A stretch of 64,000 nucleotides of DNA, from positions 28,278-92,277 of the forward strand of contig JAOHKZ010000005.1 in NCBI GenBank assembly GCA_028101545.1, given 5' to 3'. This document shows, one piece after another, positions 1-8,260 of the stretch. This DNA comes from Opitutales bacterium (lineage in GTDB: Bacteria; Verrucomicrobiota; Verrucomicrobiia; Opitutales; Seribacteraceae). Positions within the stretch are counted from its first letter, which is position 1. Each line of letters starts with the position of its first letter. The notes beneath the pieces were generated by a model that saw only the letters and a program-made list of their open reading frames with translations, was not told the DNA's origin and searched no databases. The position numbers and the translations under genes are program-made.

Positions 1-1
1 A

Positions 2-352
2 CCGGTCGACACCATGAGCATATACCCCACCCTATGCTCACTGACTGGCATTGAAAAGCCGGGCCATGTGAGCGGTCATAACATCTCCGCTCTCCTGCGA
101 AACCCCAAAACAAAATGGAAACATCCCGCCATCACCACTCATGGACGCGGAAACCATTCGGTGCGTACCGCAACCGAAAGATACATTCGATATGCTGACG
201 GATCCGAGGAATACTATGACCATGCAAAGGATCCCTATGAATGGAAGAATCTGGCCGCAACTTCAGACCTGAGTCGGTTCAAAAAATGGTTACCTAAAAA
301 GGAAGTGCCTAGCCAAGTACTGAAGAAGAATTCCAAGAAGTCGAAAAAGTAA
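2..352 (+). CDS. Sulfatase, C-terminal fragment (5' end outside window)
   Basis: The frame is open from the left edge, so only about the last 116 residues are present. The segment starting P-V-D-T-M-S-I-Y-P-T-L is the usual 'D-x-x-P-T-L' block that follows the catalytic half of family S1 sulfatases. It is followed by the typical tail E-Y-Y-D-H-A-K-D-P-Y-E-W-K-N-L, where the protein 'payload' listing of a sulfatase ends (D-P-x-E-x-x-N-L). The active-site Cys motif is outside the window, so catalytic competence cannot be judged. The last residues are lysine-rich (KKNSKKSKK), a feature shared with other exported hydrolases here. An ATG at 14 is internal and not the true start. It converges with the next gene with only 2 bases between stops. 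Confidence 0.85.
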   Translation, partial: PVDTMSIYPTLCSLTGIEKPGHVSGHNISALLRNPKTKWKHPAITTHGRGNHSVRTATERYIRYADGSEEYYDHAKDPYEWKNLAATSDLSRFKKWLPKKEVPSQVLKKNSKKSKK

Positions 353-354
353 GA

Positions 355-756
355 CTAATCGAAAAGAACCACGATCCCCTCGTAATTCTTATTTTTCTTT
401 TTCCTAACTTTAATGACGGCATCGGCTCCGAACTTACAAAGCAAACTTCTCATTAGACTGAAGGCTTCCTCCTTATTTTTGGGACGACCTTCTGTGTAAA
501 TCGTGGCTATCTCCCTGTAATTTCTATAAAGATCTCCCTCCGTAACAATCACACTTTCTGGGTCCTTACTCTCATAGATTTCAGCCTTCCAGTAAGGATC
601 ATCCCATGAATAAGGCCTGACCCTGGTAGTGGGAACACCAGCACAACCCAAGAACAGCAGGCATAGGAACGGGAGCAGCAAATATATGACTACCCACAAC
701 CTCCAACCTATTGAATTCAATTTAGGAATCTCGATTCGGCACGTAATCAATCCCAT
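355..756 (-). CDS. Small putative lipoprotein, unknown function
   Basis: Predicted 133-residue lipoprotein. The start at 756 is chosen because AGGAGAAG (761-768) sits a few bases upstream; a longer frame from 822 has no comparable site. The N-terminus has a hydrophobic stretch ending L-L-F-L-G-C, a lipobox, so the mature protein would begin with the lipidated Cys at about residue 38. The mature part contains no motif I recognise; a Trp/Tyr-rich segment (Y-S-W-D-D-P-Y-W-K) is followed by a basic region (K-V-R-K-K-K-N-K-N) near the end. It overlaps the upstream membrane protein gene by 35 bases, so the two are probably translated together. Function unknown. Confidence 0.6.
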   Translation of the reverse strand: MGLITCRIEIPKLNSIGWRLWVVIYLLLPFLCLLFLGCAGVPTTRVRPYSWDDPYWKAEIYESKDPESVIVTEGDLYRNYREIATIYTEGRPKNKEEAFSLMRSLLCKFGADAVIKVRKKKNKNYEGIVVLFD

Positions 757-1021
757 CGAGCTTCTCCTGCAGGATTTGAATAGCTTGATTCTGTTGTATG
801 ATTTTTGCCCGCATTTGACCAAGGGAACCGCAGACGAGTGCGAGCACGCTGCCCATTACTATGTAAGGACCTGGATCCGAACCAACGGCCATATGAAAAA
901 ATGCTAAAATAACCGGAATCCAACAGGGTAAAAAAATAATGATACCCTGTTTCTTGGAGGCGAATTTCTGGTTATCCTCTTCCTGGGCTTTCTTTTCTAA
1001 GCGAGACATGTAACTGTTCAT
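722..1021 (-). CDS. Small two-helix membrane protein, unknown function
   Basis: Encodes 99 residues. A charged N-terminus is followed by two hydrophobic segments, roughly residues 26-45 and 51-67 (I-I-I-F-L-P-C-W-I-P-V-I-L and Y-I-V-M-G-S-V-L-A-L-V), and then a polar, coiled-coil-like tail (Q-M-R-A-K-I-I-Q-Q-N-Q-A-I-Q-I-L-Q-E-K-L). I do not recognise a family. Its 3' end overlaps the start of the lipoprotein gene, which suggests a two-gene unit whose products may both act at the envelope. The 45 bases upstream, before the DUF1552 gene stop, show no clear promoter. Confidence 0.55.
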   Translation of the reverse strand: MNSYMSRLEKKAQEEDNQKFASKKQGIIIFLPCWIPVILAFFHMAVGSDPGPYIVMGSVLALVCGSLGQMRAKIIQQNQAIQILQEKLDGIDYVPNRDS

Positions 1022-1066
1022 ACAAACAATTCATGTCACAGACTCAGGATTTATTACACCCTTTTC

Positions 1067-2326
1067 TTAGCTCAGGCCAGTAAGCGTACCCGTACTGCTT
1101 GCAAACTTAGACCTATCAAGACCCATATTTTGTAACATGCTGACATACAGATTGGCCAGTGGGGCATTATTATCTGAATTGAAGGCAAGGTGCTGCCCGT
1201 GCTTAAAACCTCCTCCAGCTAAAATAACGGGAAGGTTTTTATTGTTGTGAATATTTGCGTCCCCCATGTGGCAACCATAGAGCACCATGGTGTTATCCAA
1301 CAGAGTACCGTTGGTCTCCTCCACATCATTGAGACCTTGCAACAATTCGTTGAGCAATTCCATTTGGCCGAGCTCAATTTCGGCAAGCTGTTTCAGTTTC
1401 GCTTCATCTTTACCGTGGTGAGAAATATTGTGATATCCGCCAATGGTTCGCCCATCTCCAAAGTTGACACCTGGCGTACGGACACTACCCAAAAATAGGG
1501 TTATCACCCGGGTGGAGTCAGTCTGTAGAGCAAGTAGAGACATGTCGTTCATCATACGGATCATCTCAAAAAACTGTTTTCTATCAGAGGGATAGTCAGG
1601 CATCTCCACATCAACCTCAGGCTTTGGTAGTGCTTCCCACGCCTGTGCTTCACTTAATCGTAGTTCCAAGCTGCGAACCGCTGTTTCATATTGATCAATT
1701 CGCTCCCGATCGGTGACCGTAATCCGTTTATTGAGGTCCTTGCTTTGGCCCATCACCACATCAAGAATACTTCCCCTACGCTTCAGACGTTCCACTTGTG
1801 CTCGCATAGCCTTCTCATCACCCTGCAAAAACATTTTTTTGTAAAGTTCAGAGGCACTCTTAATGGTAGGAATCTCTACTCCTGCCTGAGTGTAAGACAG
1901 ACTTCTTGTGTCATTAATAGAGAGAGAAAATGAGCGAAATCTGGTTTCGTGCCCGATCTCGTTGGCAATTAATTGGTCGAGTGAAATGGTATTTCGAAAA
2001 CTGGCTCGGCCAGGGTGAGGAGCTGCGGTGAGGAATGACTTGTCCGCCCGATGTCCACCATCAACCCCCGGATGGGACAAGCCACTGAACACCGTAAACT
2101 TGTCCCGATGATCTGCGATCTTTTCCAAGTAACTGGAAAGTTCATAGTTGCGACCTTCCCCTTTTGGAAAAAACAATTTGGGAATGAAGCCCAAATCCTG
2201 ATTGATGGCAATCATGCGATGTGGCGATGGTTGGCCTGGAGAAGCTCCAAATGATTCAAGCATGGGGAGACCCAGGCTTATGCCGGCGGCACGAAGGAAA
2301 TTTCTACGATTTGTTTTCATCATCAT
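1067..2326 (-). CDS. DUF1552 family exported protein (PSD1 partner 1)
   Basis: 419-residue member of the DUF1552 family, whose biochemical role is not established. It begins with a twin-arginine-like leader (R-R-N-F-L-R, residues 7-12) followed by a short hydrophobic stretch, so export by the Tat system is likely. Family marks include the H-P-G-V-D-G-G-H segment, S-L-D-Q near residue 115, L-A-L-Q-T-D-S-T-R-V and the C-terminal N-L-P-V-I-L-A-G-G-G-F-K-H-G-Q-H-L block. The start codon overlaps the stop of the PSD1 gene by ATGA (2323-2326), so translation is probably coupled. It closes the sigma/anti-sigma/PSD1/DUF1552 operon. Confidence 0.88.
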   Translation of the reverse strand: MMMKTNRRNFLRAAGISLGLPMLESFGASPGQPSPHRMIAINQDLGFIPKLFFPKGEGRNYELSSYLEKIADHRDKFTVFSGLSHPGVDGGHRADKSFLTAAPHPGRASFRNTISLDQLIANEIGHETRFRSFSLSINDTRSLSYTQAGVEIPTIKSASELYKKMFLQGDEKAMRAQVERLKRRGSILDVVMGQSKDLNKRITVTDRERIDQYETAVRSLELRLSEAQAWEALPKPEVDVEMPDYPSDRKQFFEMIRMMNDMSLLALQTDSTRVITLFLGSVRTPGVNFGDGRTIGGYHNISHHGKDEAKLKQLAEIELGQMELLNELLQGLNDVEETNGTLLDNTMVLYGCHMGDANIHNNKNLPVILAGGGFKHGQHLAFNSDNNAPLANLYVSMLQNMGLDRSKFASSTGTLTGLS

Positions 2327-5300
2327 TTTCTTAAAAAAAGCGGGCTCTTTACGATAGAATATATAATACTGCGAACTCCATAATCAGATGACTTCGTCTG
2401 ATTCAAAATAGCCGTCACCTCATTACGATCCGAAAATGCAACAGGAGCACCCGTAGCATAAACAATCAATTGATGGACAAGATTCCGGGCGATGACTTCC
2501 TTGTCCTGAAGTAACAGTTTTTTGAATTCATTGATTCCGTCAAATGCTTCTCCTTTATACATTCGGCCTGATGAATCGACCTCTGAACCGATGTAATGGA
2601 CAAACTCATTACCGCTCCGGCCAAGGCCTGCGATGCGTTTTGATCCTTCGCCAAGTGATCGGTAATTGTCACGCCAACGCCCCATCACATCAAAGCTTTC
2701 GAGAGCAAAACCAGGCGGATCGATCTTTGCGTGGCAACTCGCACAACTCGGATCCTCACGATGTTTGGCGAGTAACTCCCGAATGGTTTTCGCACCCCGG
2801 ATGTCCGGCTCCACAGCTGGCACAGAAGGTGGGGGTGGGGACGGATGGTAACCAAGCAAACGCTCCAGCACATAGACACCTCTCAAGACGGGAGAAGTAA
2901 CGGTGCCATTAGCAGTGACTTTGAGCACGGATGCCTGCGTCAGAATTCCTCCATAAGGACTTTGCGGAGGAAGCTTGGTGCGTTTAAATTCAGGGCCCTG
3001 TAGTCCGTCCACTCCATAATGCCGGGCGAGGCGTTCATCCAGGAATGTGTAGTCCGAATCGATCAACCCTGAAGCGGGTCGATTGTTGACGATCAAATCG
3101 GCGAAAAAGAGCTGACTTTCCTTTACCATGGAATCCACCAGCCACCAATCGCCAGCGTACTCCGGGTAGAGTTCACGGTCGGGGTCCGTATCGTTGATCT
3201 CATCCAGCTTGAGCCAGGAGTTGAGAAATTCCTGCACGAAACGATTGAACTCAGGCTTATCGATCAATCGGTCAACCTGCTTCTTCAAGTTTCCGGCGTC
3301 CCGCAACTTTCCGGTGCGGGCCAGTTTGCTAAGCGTTTCATCGGGCATCGATTCTCCGAGAAAGAAGGAGAGACGCTCCGCCAAGGCAAAGTCATCGAGT
3401 TTGCCAGGTTGGCTGCATTGGAAAAGAAACTCTGGAGAAGCTAGAACTGCCGAGAATGTAGCAATCATCGCCTCAGTGAAAGAGGTATCTTTAAGAAGAA
3501 CTTGGGCATATTGATAAAACCGATCGAATTCCTTCTCTGTGACGGGACGTCGATAAGATCGTTCCAAGAAACCGGTGAGCACCTTAGCCGCATCCTCAGA
3601 CGGGTTCTCAGATAGGGCCACGATGTGATTAGCACTCTTCTCGAAAGGCAGATCTCCGAACAACGCCCTGTAGGACGCAGGCGGCCATTTTTCGATAAGC
3701 GGGCCTTCCACTTCCATCCAATGAAAGGCGACACCGGGAAACCCGTCGTCCGTTTTTTGAATGGTGTGCGGCATTGCCGGAACCATGGGTGAAGGCAGAC
3801 GCATACAATCGAGTTTTACCATGCCGCCCTTTTCCATGAAGGCTTCCATCTCAAATACTTCAGGTTCGCCCGGTGGTGCTTCGAATGTACCAATGGGCAA
3901 TATGCTCTGTGTATTGGGTTCATACAGGGTCGAAGAGTAGACCTTGACCGGTTCACTACGTTTGCCGGGAAAAATGCGGTCGTTGACTGGGGTTGGATAG
4001 CGCCGCGAGGCATCGAGGACGAGACCGGGGTAGAAGCGTGGTTTCTTGTCCCCCTCCCAGTCAACGTAGTCCGTCTGCCGAATCACAGATTTTGCTTTGA
4101 TACGGATACGGTAGTTCCCGCGAACGGGTGCTTTATAGTTATCAAACCCGTAATAAAAAGGTGTGTACGCACCCCGGAAAATCGCAGTGGAGCTTTCTTC
4201 AAGGTAAGTCGATAGATCTCTTTTGTTTTCAAGATCATCCAAATGCACGAACTGTACGGCATCAGCAATTAGGTAGCCTTCCGTACCCTTGTCAGAAAGA
4301 GAAATCTCTGCACGTACGGGAGCCGATTTCTCTTCGCCGAAGCTAAATTGACCGAGCGGAAACCACAGATTATCTATGGTCGGTTTGACGGATTGATCAA
4401 TGAAGAGCTCGGTCTTACCCTTTGCATGATGCACCGTGTAGGGGGTTTCTCTGGAAAGACCCTCACCCCCACCAAAGCTTACCCGCACTTCGTATGTACC
4501 GGGTTTGGGCAACACGGCCTTCCAAGTTATTTCGTGGGGGCCCTTGTTCTTTGCAGTGGCCAGATAATGCCTCCCTTGATGGTTGGAGCGCACATTGGAT
4601 TTTCTCCACGGACCAACGCGCTTTGCATCGGTGTCATCGACCACAACGCTGTTAATTTTACGGTCCAGACCCAGTTTGCGAAAGGAATACTCGTCATTGA
4701 TTTCCAGCCCATCAAGGGCTAGCGAAAACCGGGTCCACGCCGGATTGCCTCCTGGAGCCCACATTCTTTTCTGCTCCCGGGCATATACACGTTCGGTAGT
4801 CGAGCTAGGCTTCTTTTCAGGAAAATCAAGGGCTCGCCTTAGAGCAAATTCCGCCACATCGAGGTAGGCATCAACCTGTACATGCGATACATCCAGGGCA
4901 GTGCCCACTTTGGCAAAGCCATGAACTTCTCCGTCCAATGGCAACTGTCCAGCAATTTTAAGGTAAGGATCGTGCAAAAGATCACGGAGAACATTTTCGT
5001 ATTCAAAACGGTTTACCCGTCTAGAAACCGAACGTCCGTTTTGGGCATATGAACTTTCCCTCGCTTCAAGAATCATTTCCCCCAACGCTTGGGTCAACTC
5101 TTCCCTTTCAGAATCCTGCACCTTACTCTTTTTAGGAGGTGGCATCTCCTTTGACTTTATCCGGTCGTGAATCTTTACCCAGATGCTTTCGTTGTAGGAA
5201 TCTTCCGGCTGCCAAGTGAGGGAGAGAAAGTCTAATCCTCCCTCGGTAATTTCATCATCGTGACAATCCATGCAATGATTCTCAAAGAAAATATTCATTG

Positions 5301-5385
5301 AATCAGGCAACTCAGTAGCCTCCACACAAAGGCTATACAGACTGAAGGAGATTGCAGTCGAAAGAAATGTAGATAAGAGGCGCAT
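2323..5385 (-). CDS. PSD1-type cytochrome c / DUF1587-1592-1588-1585 protein (copy 1)
   Basis: 1020-residue exported protein of the planctomycete-type cytochrome family (PSD1 with DUF1587, DUF1592, DUF1588 and DUF1585). A signal peptide covers about residues 1-23. A c-type heme motif CMDCH lies at residues 38-42 and a second, CASCH, at about 881-885, followed by the family's K-I-D-P-P-G-F-A-L-E-S-F-D. The middle (about residues 250-540) holds beta-rich inserts that look like carbohydrate-binding or jelly-roll modules. The family is presumed to be redox active in the periplasm, with unknown substrate. It lies 20 bases downstream of the FecR-type gene and overlaps the DUF1552 gene by 4 bases, so it is part of the same transcript. 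Confidence 0.9.
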   Translation of the reverse strand: MRLLSTFLSTAISFSLYSLCVEATELPDSMNIFFENHCMDCHDDEITEGGLDFLSLTWQPEDSYNESIWVKIHDRIKSKEMPPPKKSKVQDSEREELTQALGEMILEARESSYAQNGRSVSRRVNRFEYENVLRDLLHDPYLKIAGQLPLDGEVHGFAKVGTALDVSHVQVDAYLDVAEFALRRALDFPEKKPSSTTERVYAREQKRMWAPGGNPAWTRFSLALDGLEINDEYSFRKLGLDRKINSVVVDDTDAKRVGPWRKSNVRSNHQGRHYLATAKNKGPHEITWKAVLPKPGTYEVRVSFGGGEGLSRETPYTVHHAKGKTELFIDQSVKPTIDNLWFPLGQFSFGEEKSAPVRAEISLSDKGTEGYLIADAVQFVHLDDLENKRDLSTYLEESSTAIFRGAYTPFYYGFDNYKAPVRGNYRIRIKAKSVIRQTDYVDWEGDKKPRFYPGLVLDASRRYPTPVNDRIFPGKRSEPVKVYSSTLYEPNTQSILPIGTFEAPPGEPEVFEMEAFMEKGGMVKLDCMRLPSPMVPAMPHTIQKTDDGFPGVAFHWMEVEGPLIEKWPPASYRALFGDLPFEKSANHIVALSENPSEDAAKVLTGFLERSYRRPVTEKEFDRFYQYAQVLLKDTSFTEAMIATFSAVLASPEFLFQCSQPGKLDDFALAERLSFFLGESMPDETLSKLARTGKLRDAGNLKKQVDRLIDKPEFNRFVQEFLNSWLKLDEINDTDPDRELYPEYAGDWWLVDSMVKESQLFFADLIVNNRPASGLIDSDYTFLDERLARHYGVDGLQGPEFKRTKLPPQSPYGGILTQASVLKVTANGTVTSPVLRGVYVLERLLGYHPSPPPPSVPAVEPDIRGAKTIRELLAKHREDPSCASCHAKIDPPGFALESFDVMGRWRDNYRSLGEGSKRIAGLGRSGNEFVHYIGSEVDSSGRMYKGEAFDGINEFKKLLLQDKEVIARNLVHQLIVYATGAPVAFSDRNEVTAILNQTKSSDYGVRSIIYSIVKSPLFLRK

Positions 5386-5405
5386 CGCTTACTTGATCAT
5401 TTTTA

Positions 5406-6731
5406 TTACTTTTTCATCACAAGCTCAAGCACGGGACCCGCCGCTTCGCGATGTTGGCTTGAGGCAAACCCATGAACCAAAGTCGAACCAGGTGTCTCAC
5501 AATCGATTAAAAAACTAACCTCGCCACTCTGATCTGCCTTGAGGAAAGCGAGCAATTCAGGTGTTTCCAGAGTCACCACTGACCTCTGTTCAGCACGCTG
5601 CAAAGGAAAGCTCGCCAGTCGCTTGGATTCCTCCACTTTCGGTGCATTTTCCCACCGCAAGCCAGTGTTCGACCATTGTTCGCATTCATCGTCCGGCAAG
5701 CCAAAGAGAGCAAATTCGCTAATTTTAGGCATATCGGTAACCATACCCAAACCAGTCGGTACAGCATTAAGCACCAAACGGGCAACGGTTACACTGCCGA
5801 GATCAATGTCCGATGTATCGAAGGAAAATAATGCTCTTCGGTTAACGGTGCCTGTTGTTGCATTTTTAACCATTAGAAATTCAGGATTAAGTCGTTCCTT
5901 GCGTTGATTATTGTATACAATGGAAGTCTCTTTTCCATTTGTTCCCCTAGTAAATAGCGGTTCTCTGACAAACACTCCACCTTCTGCTGCCTGATCCTCA
6001 TCCGGATAAAATTGTTTATCATCTATACGGACTTTTTCATCGGTATACAAATGCTTCACCTGCCCATTGGAATGGTGAATGGCGACTTCCCCCTCCCCTA
6101 CGGAAAGCCGTGCATCTTGTTCGTCCTGACTGAAGGACAAGGAGAAGCGAGTGCCATGATCAACAATATTGCCGTAACTGGTTTCCACCTGAAATCCAAC
6201 CGCACTCTCTGGGACATTAAATGAAGCATCACCATAATGGAAGACCACCTGCATTTCGGAGAGTACTTCAATGTGTGCCGGTCCCTCCAACACCATTTCC
6301 GCACCCGAATGAAAACCCAAGGTCGCCACCCCTTTCTGGAGCATAAATGTACCCGGGCCAAATTCCCCACCCTCGATCGTCGGTTGATCACTCTGCCAAC
6401 CTGCAAGTTCACTGGAGAGAATCGTTCCGACGCTTTTTCCAGAGTAATGATTAAAGCCAATAATCGAAATTAAGGCTATGACTGCCGCTGCTGCCGCGTA
6501 GAAGGGTAGAATTTTAGATGATGTTCTTTCAGGTTTTGCTTCAGACTTGGAGGTAAGATCATCCTCACGCAGGGCAATACTGTTTAAATTTGTTTCGAGG
6601 ATTGCTTCCTGTAAATAAAGCTCTCGTAAGTCTGAATCGGCGAGCATCCGCTTTTCAAGCTCCGCGACTTCCGCCTCGCTTGCCCGGCCCTGAAAATAGT
6701 AGTTTAGTAATTCTTGGTTGGTCTTTTTCAT
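5406..6731 (-). CDS. FecR-type anti-sigma protein with DNRLRE-like C-terminal domain
   Basis: 441-residue putative anti-sigma regulator. The N-terminal cytoplasmic part (M-K-K-T-N-Q-E-L-L-N-Y-Y-F-Q-G) resembles the sigma-binding segment of this class. One membrane helix is at about residues 75-97, then a FecR-like beta domain (about 100-250; W-Q-S-D, G-A-E-M-V-L-E-G-P-A, T-S-Y-G-N-I-V-D-H-G-T-R-F). The last 190 residues (R-A-L-F-S-F-D-T-S-D-I, A-R-L-V-L-N) look like a DNRLRE/CBM96-type module, plausible for sensing a glycan outside the membrane. The start at 6731 overlaps the sigma gene stop as ATGA with AAAGG upstream; an alternative start at 6758 would add nine residues. The pairing with an adjacent ECF sigma supports the role; the ligand is unknown. 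Confidence 0.8.
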   Translation of the reverse strand: MKKTNQELLNYYFQGRASEAEVAELEKRMLADSDLRELYLQEAILETNLNSIALREDDLTSKSEAKPERTSSKILPFYAAAAAVIALISIIGFNHYSGKSVGTILSSELAGWQSDQPTIEGGEFGPGTFMLQKGVATLGFHSGAEMVLEGPAHIEVLSEMQVVFHYGDASFNVPESAVGFQVETSYGNIVDHGTRFSLSFSQDEQDARLSVGEGEVAIHHSNGQVKHLYTDEKVRIDDKQFYPDEDQAAEGGVFVREPLFTRGTNGKETSIVYNNQRKERLNPEFLMVKNATTGTVNRRALFSFDTSDIDLGSVTVARLVLNAVPTGLGMVTDMPKISEFALFGLPDDECEQWSNTGLRWENAPKVEESKRLASFPLQRAEQRSVVTLETPELLAFLKADQSGEVSFLIDCETPGSTLVHGFASSQHREAAGPVLELVMKK

Positions 6732-7267
6732 GATTGAGCGAGCCTTTCGCTTATGCATAGACGCAAGCGATTACGCAAACGTCCAAGTTTTTTATAAAGG
6801 GCATTTTCAGTCATGCTGCCCAGTTTGGCCAATTCTTTGATTCGTCCGTGATAGAGGTAAGGTGCCAGCACCAACTCTCGCTCTGGATCGGAAAGTATTC
6901 CCAGACAGGACTCCAGTGCTTTGAAACGTTGGGTATATTCGGCTTCACTCGTCTTCTCGCCCTCATCCGCCAGGATCGCAATTAACTCGCTACTGAATAC
7001 CGCACCCTTTTTCTTTTTTTGCTCGAGGTATTTATAACAACGGAAACGAACTATGACCTTCCCCCAGGGTAAAAAACCATCTTCATCCTCCAACTGACCT
7101 ACCTTCTGCCACATGATGACACTTGCATCCTGCAGGACATCATCGACCGCATCCCAGTCCGGTAAAAGACTCCGGGCAAAAGCCCGTAAAGCATTCTCAT
7201 GCTTTAAAAACATTCGCATGAAATCTACTTCAGTCGGCTTTGTTTTGTTTTCTTTCTCTTTTGGCAT
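6728..7267 (-). CDS. ECF RNA polymerase sigma factor 1
   Basis: 179-residue group IV sigma factor. Region 2 is seen near residues 15-85 (F-L-K-H-E-N-A-L-R-A-F-A-R-S-L-L and D-A-V-D-D-V-L-Q-D-A), and region 4 near 125-175 with a helix-turn-helix (I-K-E-L-A-K-L-G-S-M-T-E-N-A-L-Y-K-K-L). The pattern fits the Rhodopirellula/Verrucomicrobium type of sigma factor usually paired with FecR-like regulators. It is the first gene of an operon that continues into the anti-sigma, PSD1 and DUF1552 genes. A weak match to a GGAAA...CATTA promoter lies upstream (7306-7332) and could give autoregulation. Confidence 0.9.
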   Translation of the reverse strand: MPKEKENKTKPTEVDFMRMFLKHENALRAFARSLLPDWDAVDDVLQDASVIMWQKVGQLEDEDGFLPWGKVIVRFRCYKYLEQKKKKGAVFSSELIAILADEGEKTSEAEYTQRFKALESCLGILSDPERELVLAPYLYHGRIKELAKLGSMTENALYKKLGRLRNRLRLCISERLAQS

Positions 7268-7305
7268 CCAAATACTTATCCAGAATTTTGGGAAACCTGC
7301 CGTAG

Positions 7306-7332
7306 TAATGTCAACTTTTCATAAATATTTCC
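7306..7332 (-). promoter_or_regulatory. Possible ECF-type promoter upstream of sigma factor 1 (weak)
   Basis: On the minus strand GGAAAT is followed after 16 bases by CATTA, about 40 bases before the sigma start. It resembles the four stronger GGAAAC-N17-CATTA sites elsewhere in the window, but the spacer is one base shorter, the last -35 base differs and the A/T tract upstream is missing. It may be read by a different sigma factor or be chance. Confidence 0.3.
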
Positions 7333-7409
7333 ACGAAGGCAAGTAGGACTTTAACATGGTATAGGTATATATTTAGTGAGGCTACCTTACGGATTGAGAT
7401 AAGATGAAA

Positions 7410-7440
7410 TCAGGCGGATATAAGATTATACTCCTCCTGA
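7410..7440 (-). terminator. Possible hairpin terminator after the DUF1080 gene
   Basis: An inverted repeat of 9 bases with one mismatch (TCAGGCGGA / TCCTCCTGA) and a 13-base loop lies 17 bases past the DUF1080 stop in the minus direction. It is followed only by a mixed T-rich stretch (ATTTCATCTTATC), so it is at best a weak intrinsic terminator. It separates this gene from the sigma-1 promoter region. Confidence 0.35.
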
Positions 7441-7457
7441 AAGAGAGTAAGGAACCG

Positions 7458-8180
7458 TTACTTCAATTCTTTGATCCGAATGTTATCGAACAAAACCTTA
7501 CCTTGCTTACCGGAATGGATTTGCAGGGCAAAGAAGCCCTTTAGGTATTCATCATTTTTCCAGTGGGCAGCGGGTACCCCGTTCACCCAGGTCTTCACCA
7601 CATTGTTCTTGGCATGTATGGTGACCCGGTTCCATTCCCCGTTCTTGCGGGCAGCACGAATCTCTTTGTGTTCCTCTAGCCACAGAGGATACCAGTATCC
7701 CCCGCAGCTCTGTCCATAAATACCACCGGACCATCCACGCCCTTTATTCTCCTCTTCCATTTCCGCCTGCGGTCCGTATACCTGATTCTCTCCCTTCAAC
7801 TTCGCCCGGAACATGATCCCGGAATTACTGTTTACAATCCACTTCATATCGCATGTGAAAATAAAGTTTTCATACTCCCGCTCGGTGGAAAGGTATGTGC
7901 TGGGCGAACCGGGTATACAGGTGCCGGCGATCGCCCCATCCTCGACCTCAAACTTGCATGTGCCTCCCCTTGGAGTCCAGCCCTTCAGATCCTTGCCATT
8001 GAAAAGATCAATAAAGCCTTTTTTCAGATCGGGTTCCGGATCGGTATTCAAAAGCATATCCGCCGGGTCCGGAGCATTCTGCTGTTTGACATATTTTTTA
8101 TGCCAACTCGCCTGACTCGGATCGATCGACTTACCGTGGGCGATGAATAAAAAAGGAAGGAAGAGTACTAATAATTTCAT
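7458..8180 (-). CDS. DUF1080 (3-keto-disaccharide hydrolase-like) exported protein
   Basis: 240 residues with a signal peptide (about residues 1-17). The DUF1080 domain, a concanavalin-like beta-sandwich, covers about residues 50-238, with the marks L-F-N-G-K-D-L-K-G-W, S-N-S-G-I-M-F-R and Q-I-H-S-G-K. Members of this family are annotated as 3-keto-disaccharide hydrolases or glycan-binding proteins; which applies here cannot be told from sequence. It is the last gene of the SIAE / SGNH / sulfatase / DUF1080 group, 80 bases after the sulfatase. An exported glycan-acting role is consistent with the neighbours. Start supported by the signal peptide, with no good ribosome-binding site. Confidence 0.85.
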   Translation of the reverse strand: MKLLVLFLPFLFIAHGKSIDPSQASWHKKYVKQQNAPDPADMLLNTDPEPDLKKGFIDLFNGKDLKGWTPRGGTCKFEVEDGAIAGTCIPGSPSTYLSTEREYENFIFTCDMKWIVNSNSGIMFRAKLKGENQVYGPQAEMEEENKGRGWSGGIYGQSCGGYWYPLWLEEHKEIRAARKNGEWNRVTIHAKNNVVKTWVNGVPAAHWKNDEYLKGFFALQIHSGKQGKVLFDNIRIKELK

Positions 8181-8260
8181 AATTACTTTTTACATAAAGC
8201 ACTGGCTTGATAGGGTCAATGTTAGCGACATTGATTCCTTAATATTGAATAGAGTTACTT

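Noticed and set aside
7306..7332. Fifth strong member of the GGAAAC/CATTA promoter set
   Set aside because: Spacer is 16, the last -35 base differs and the A/T tract is absent, so it is kept only as a weak feature.
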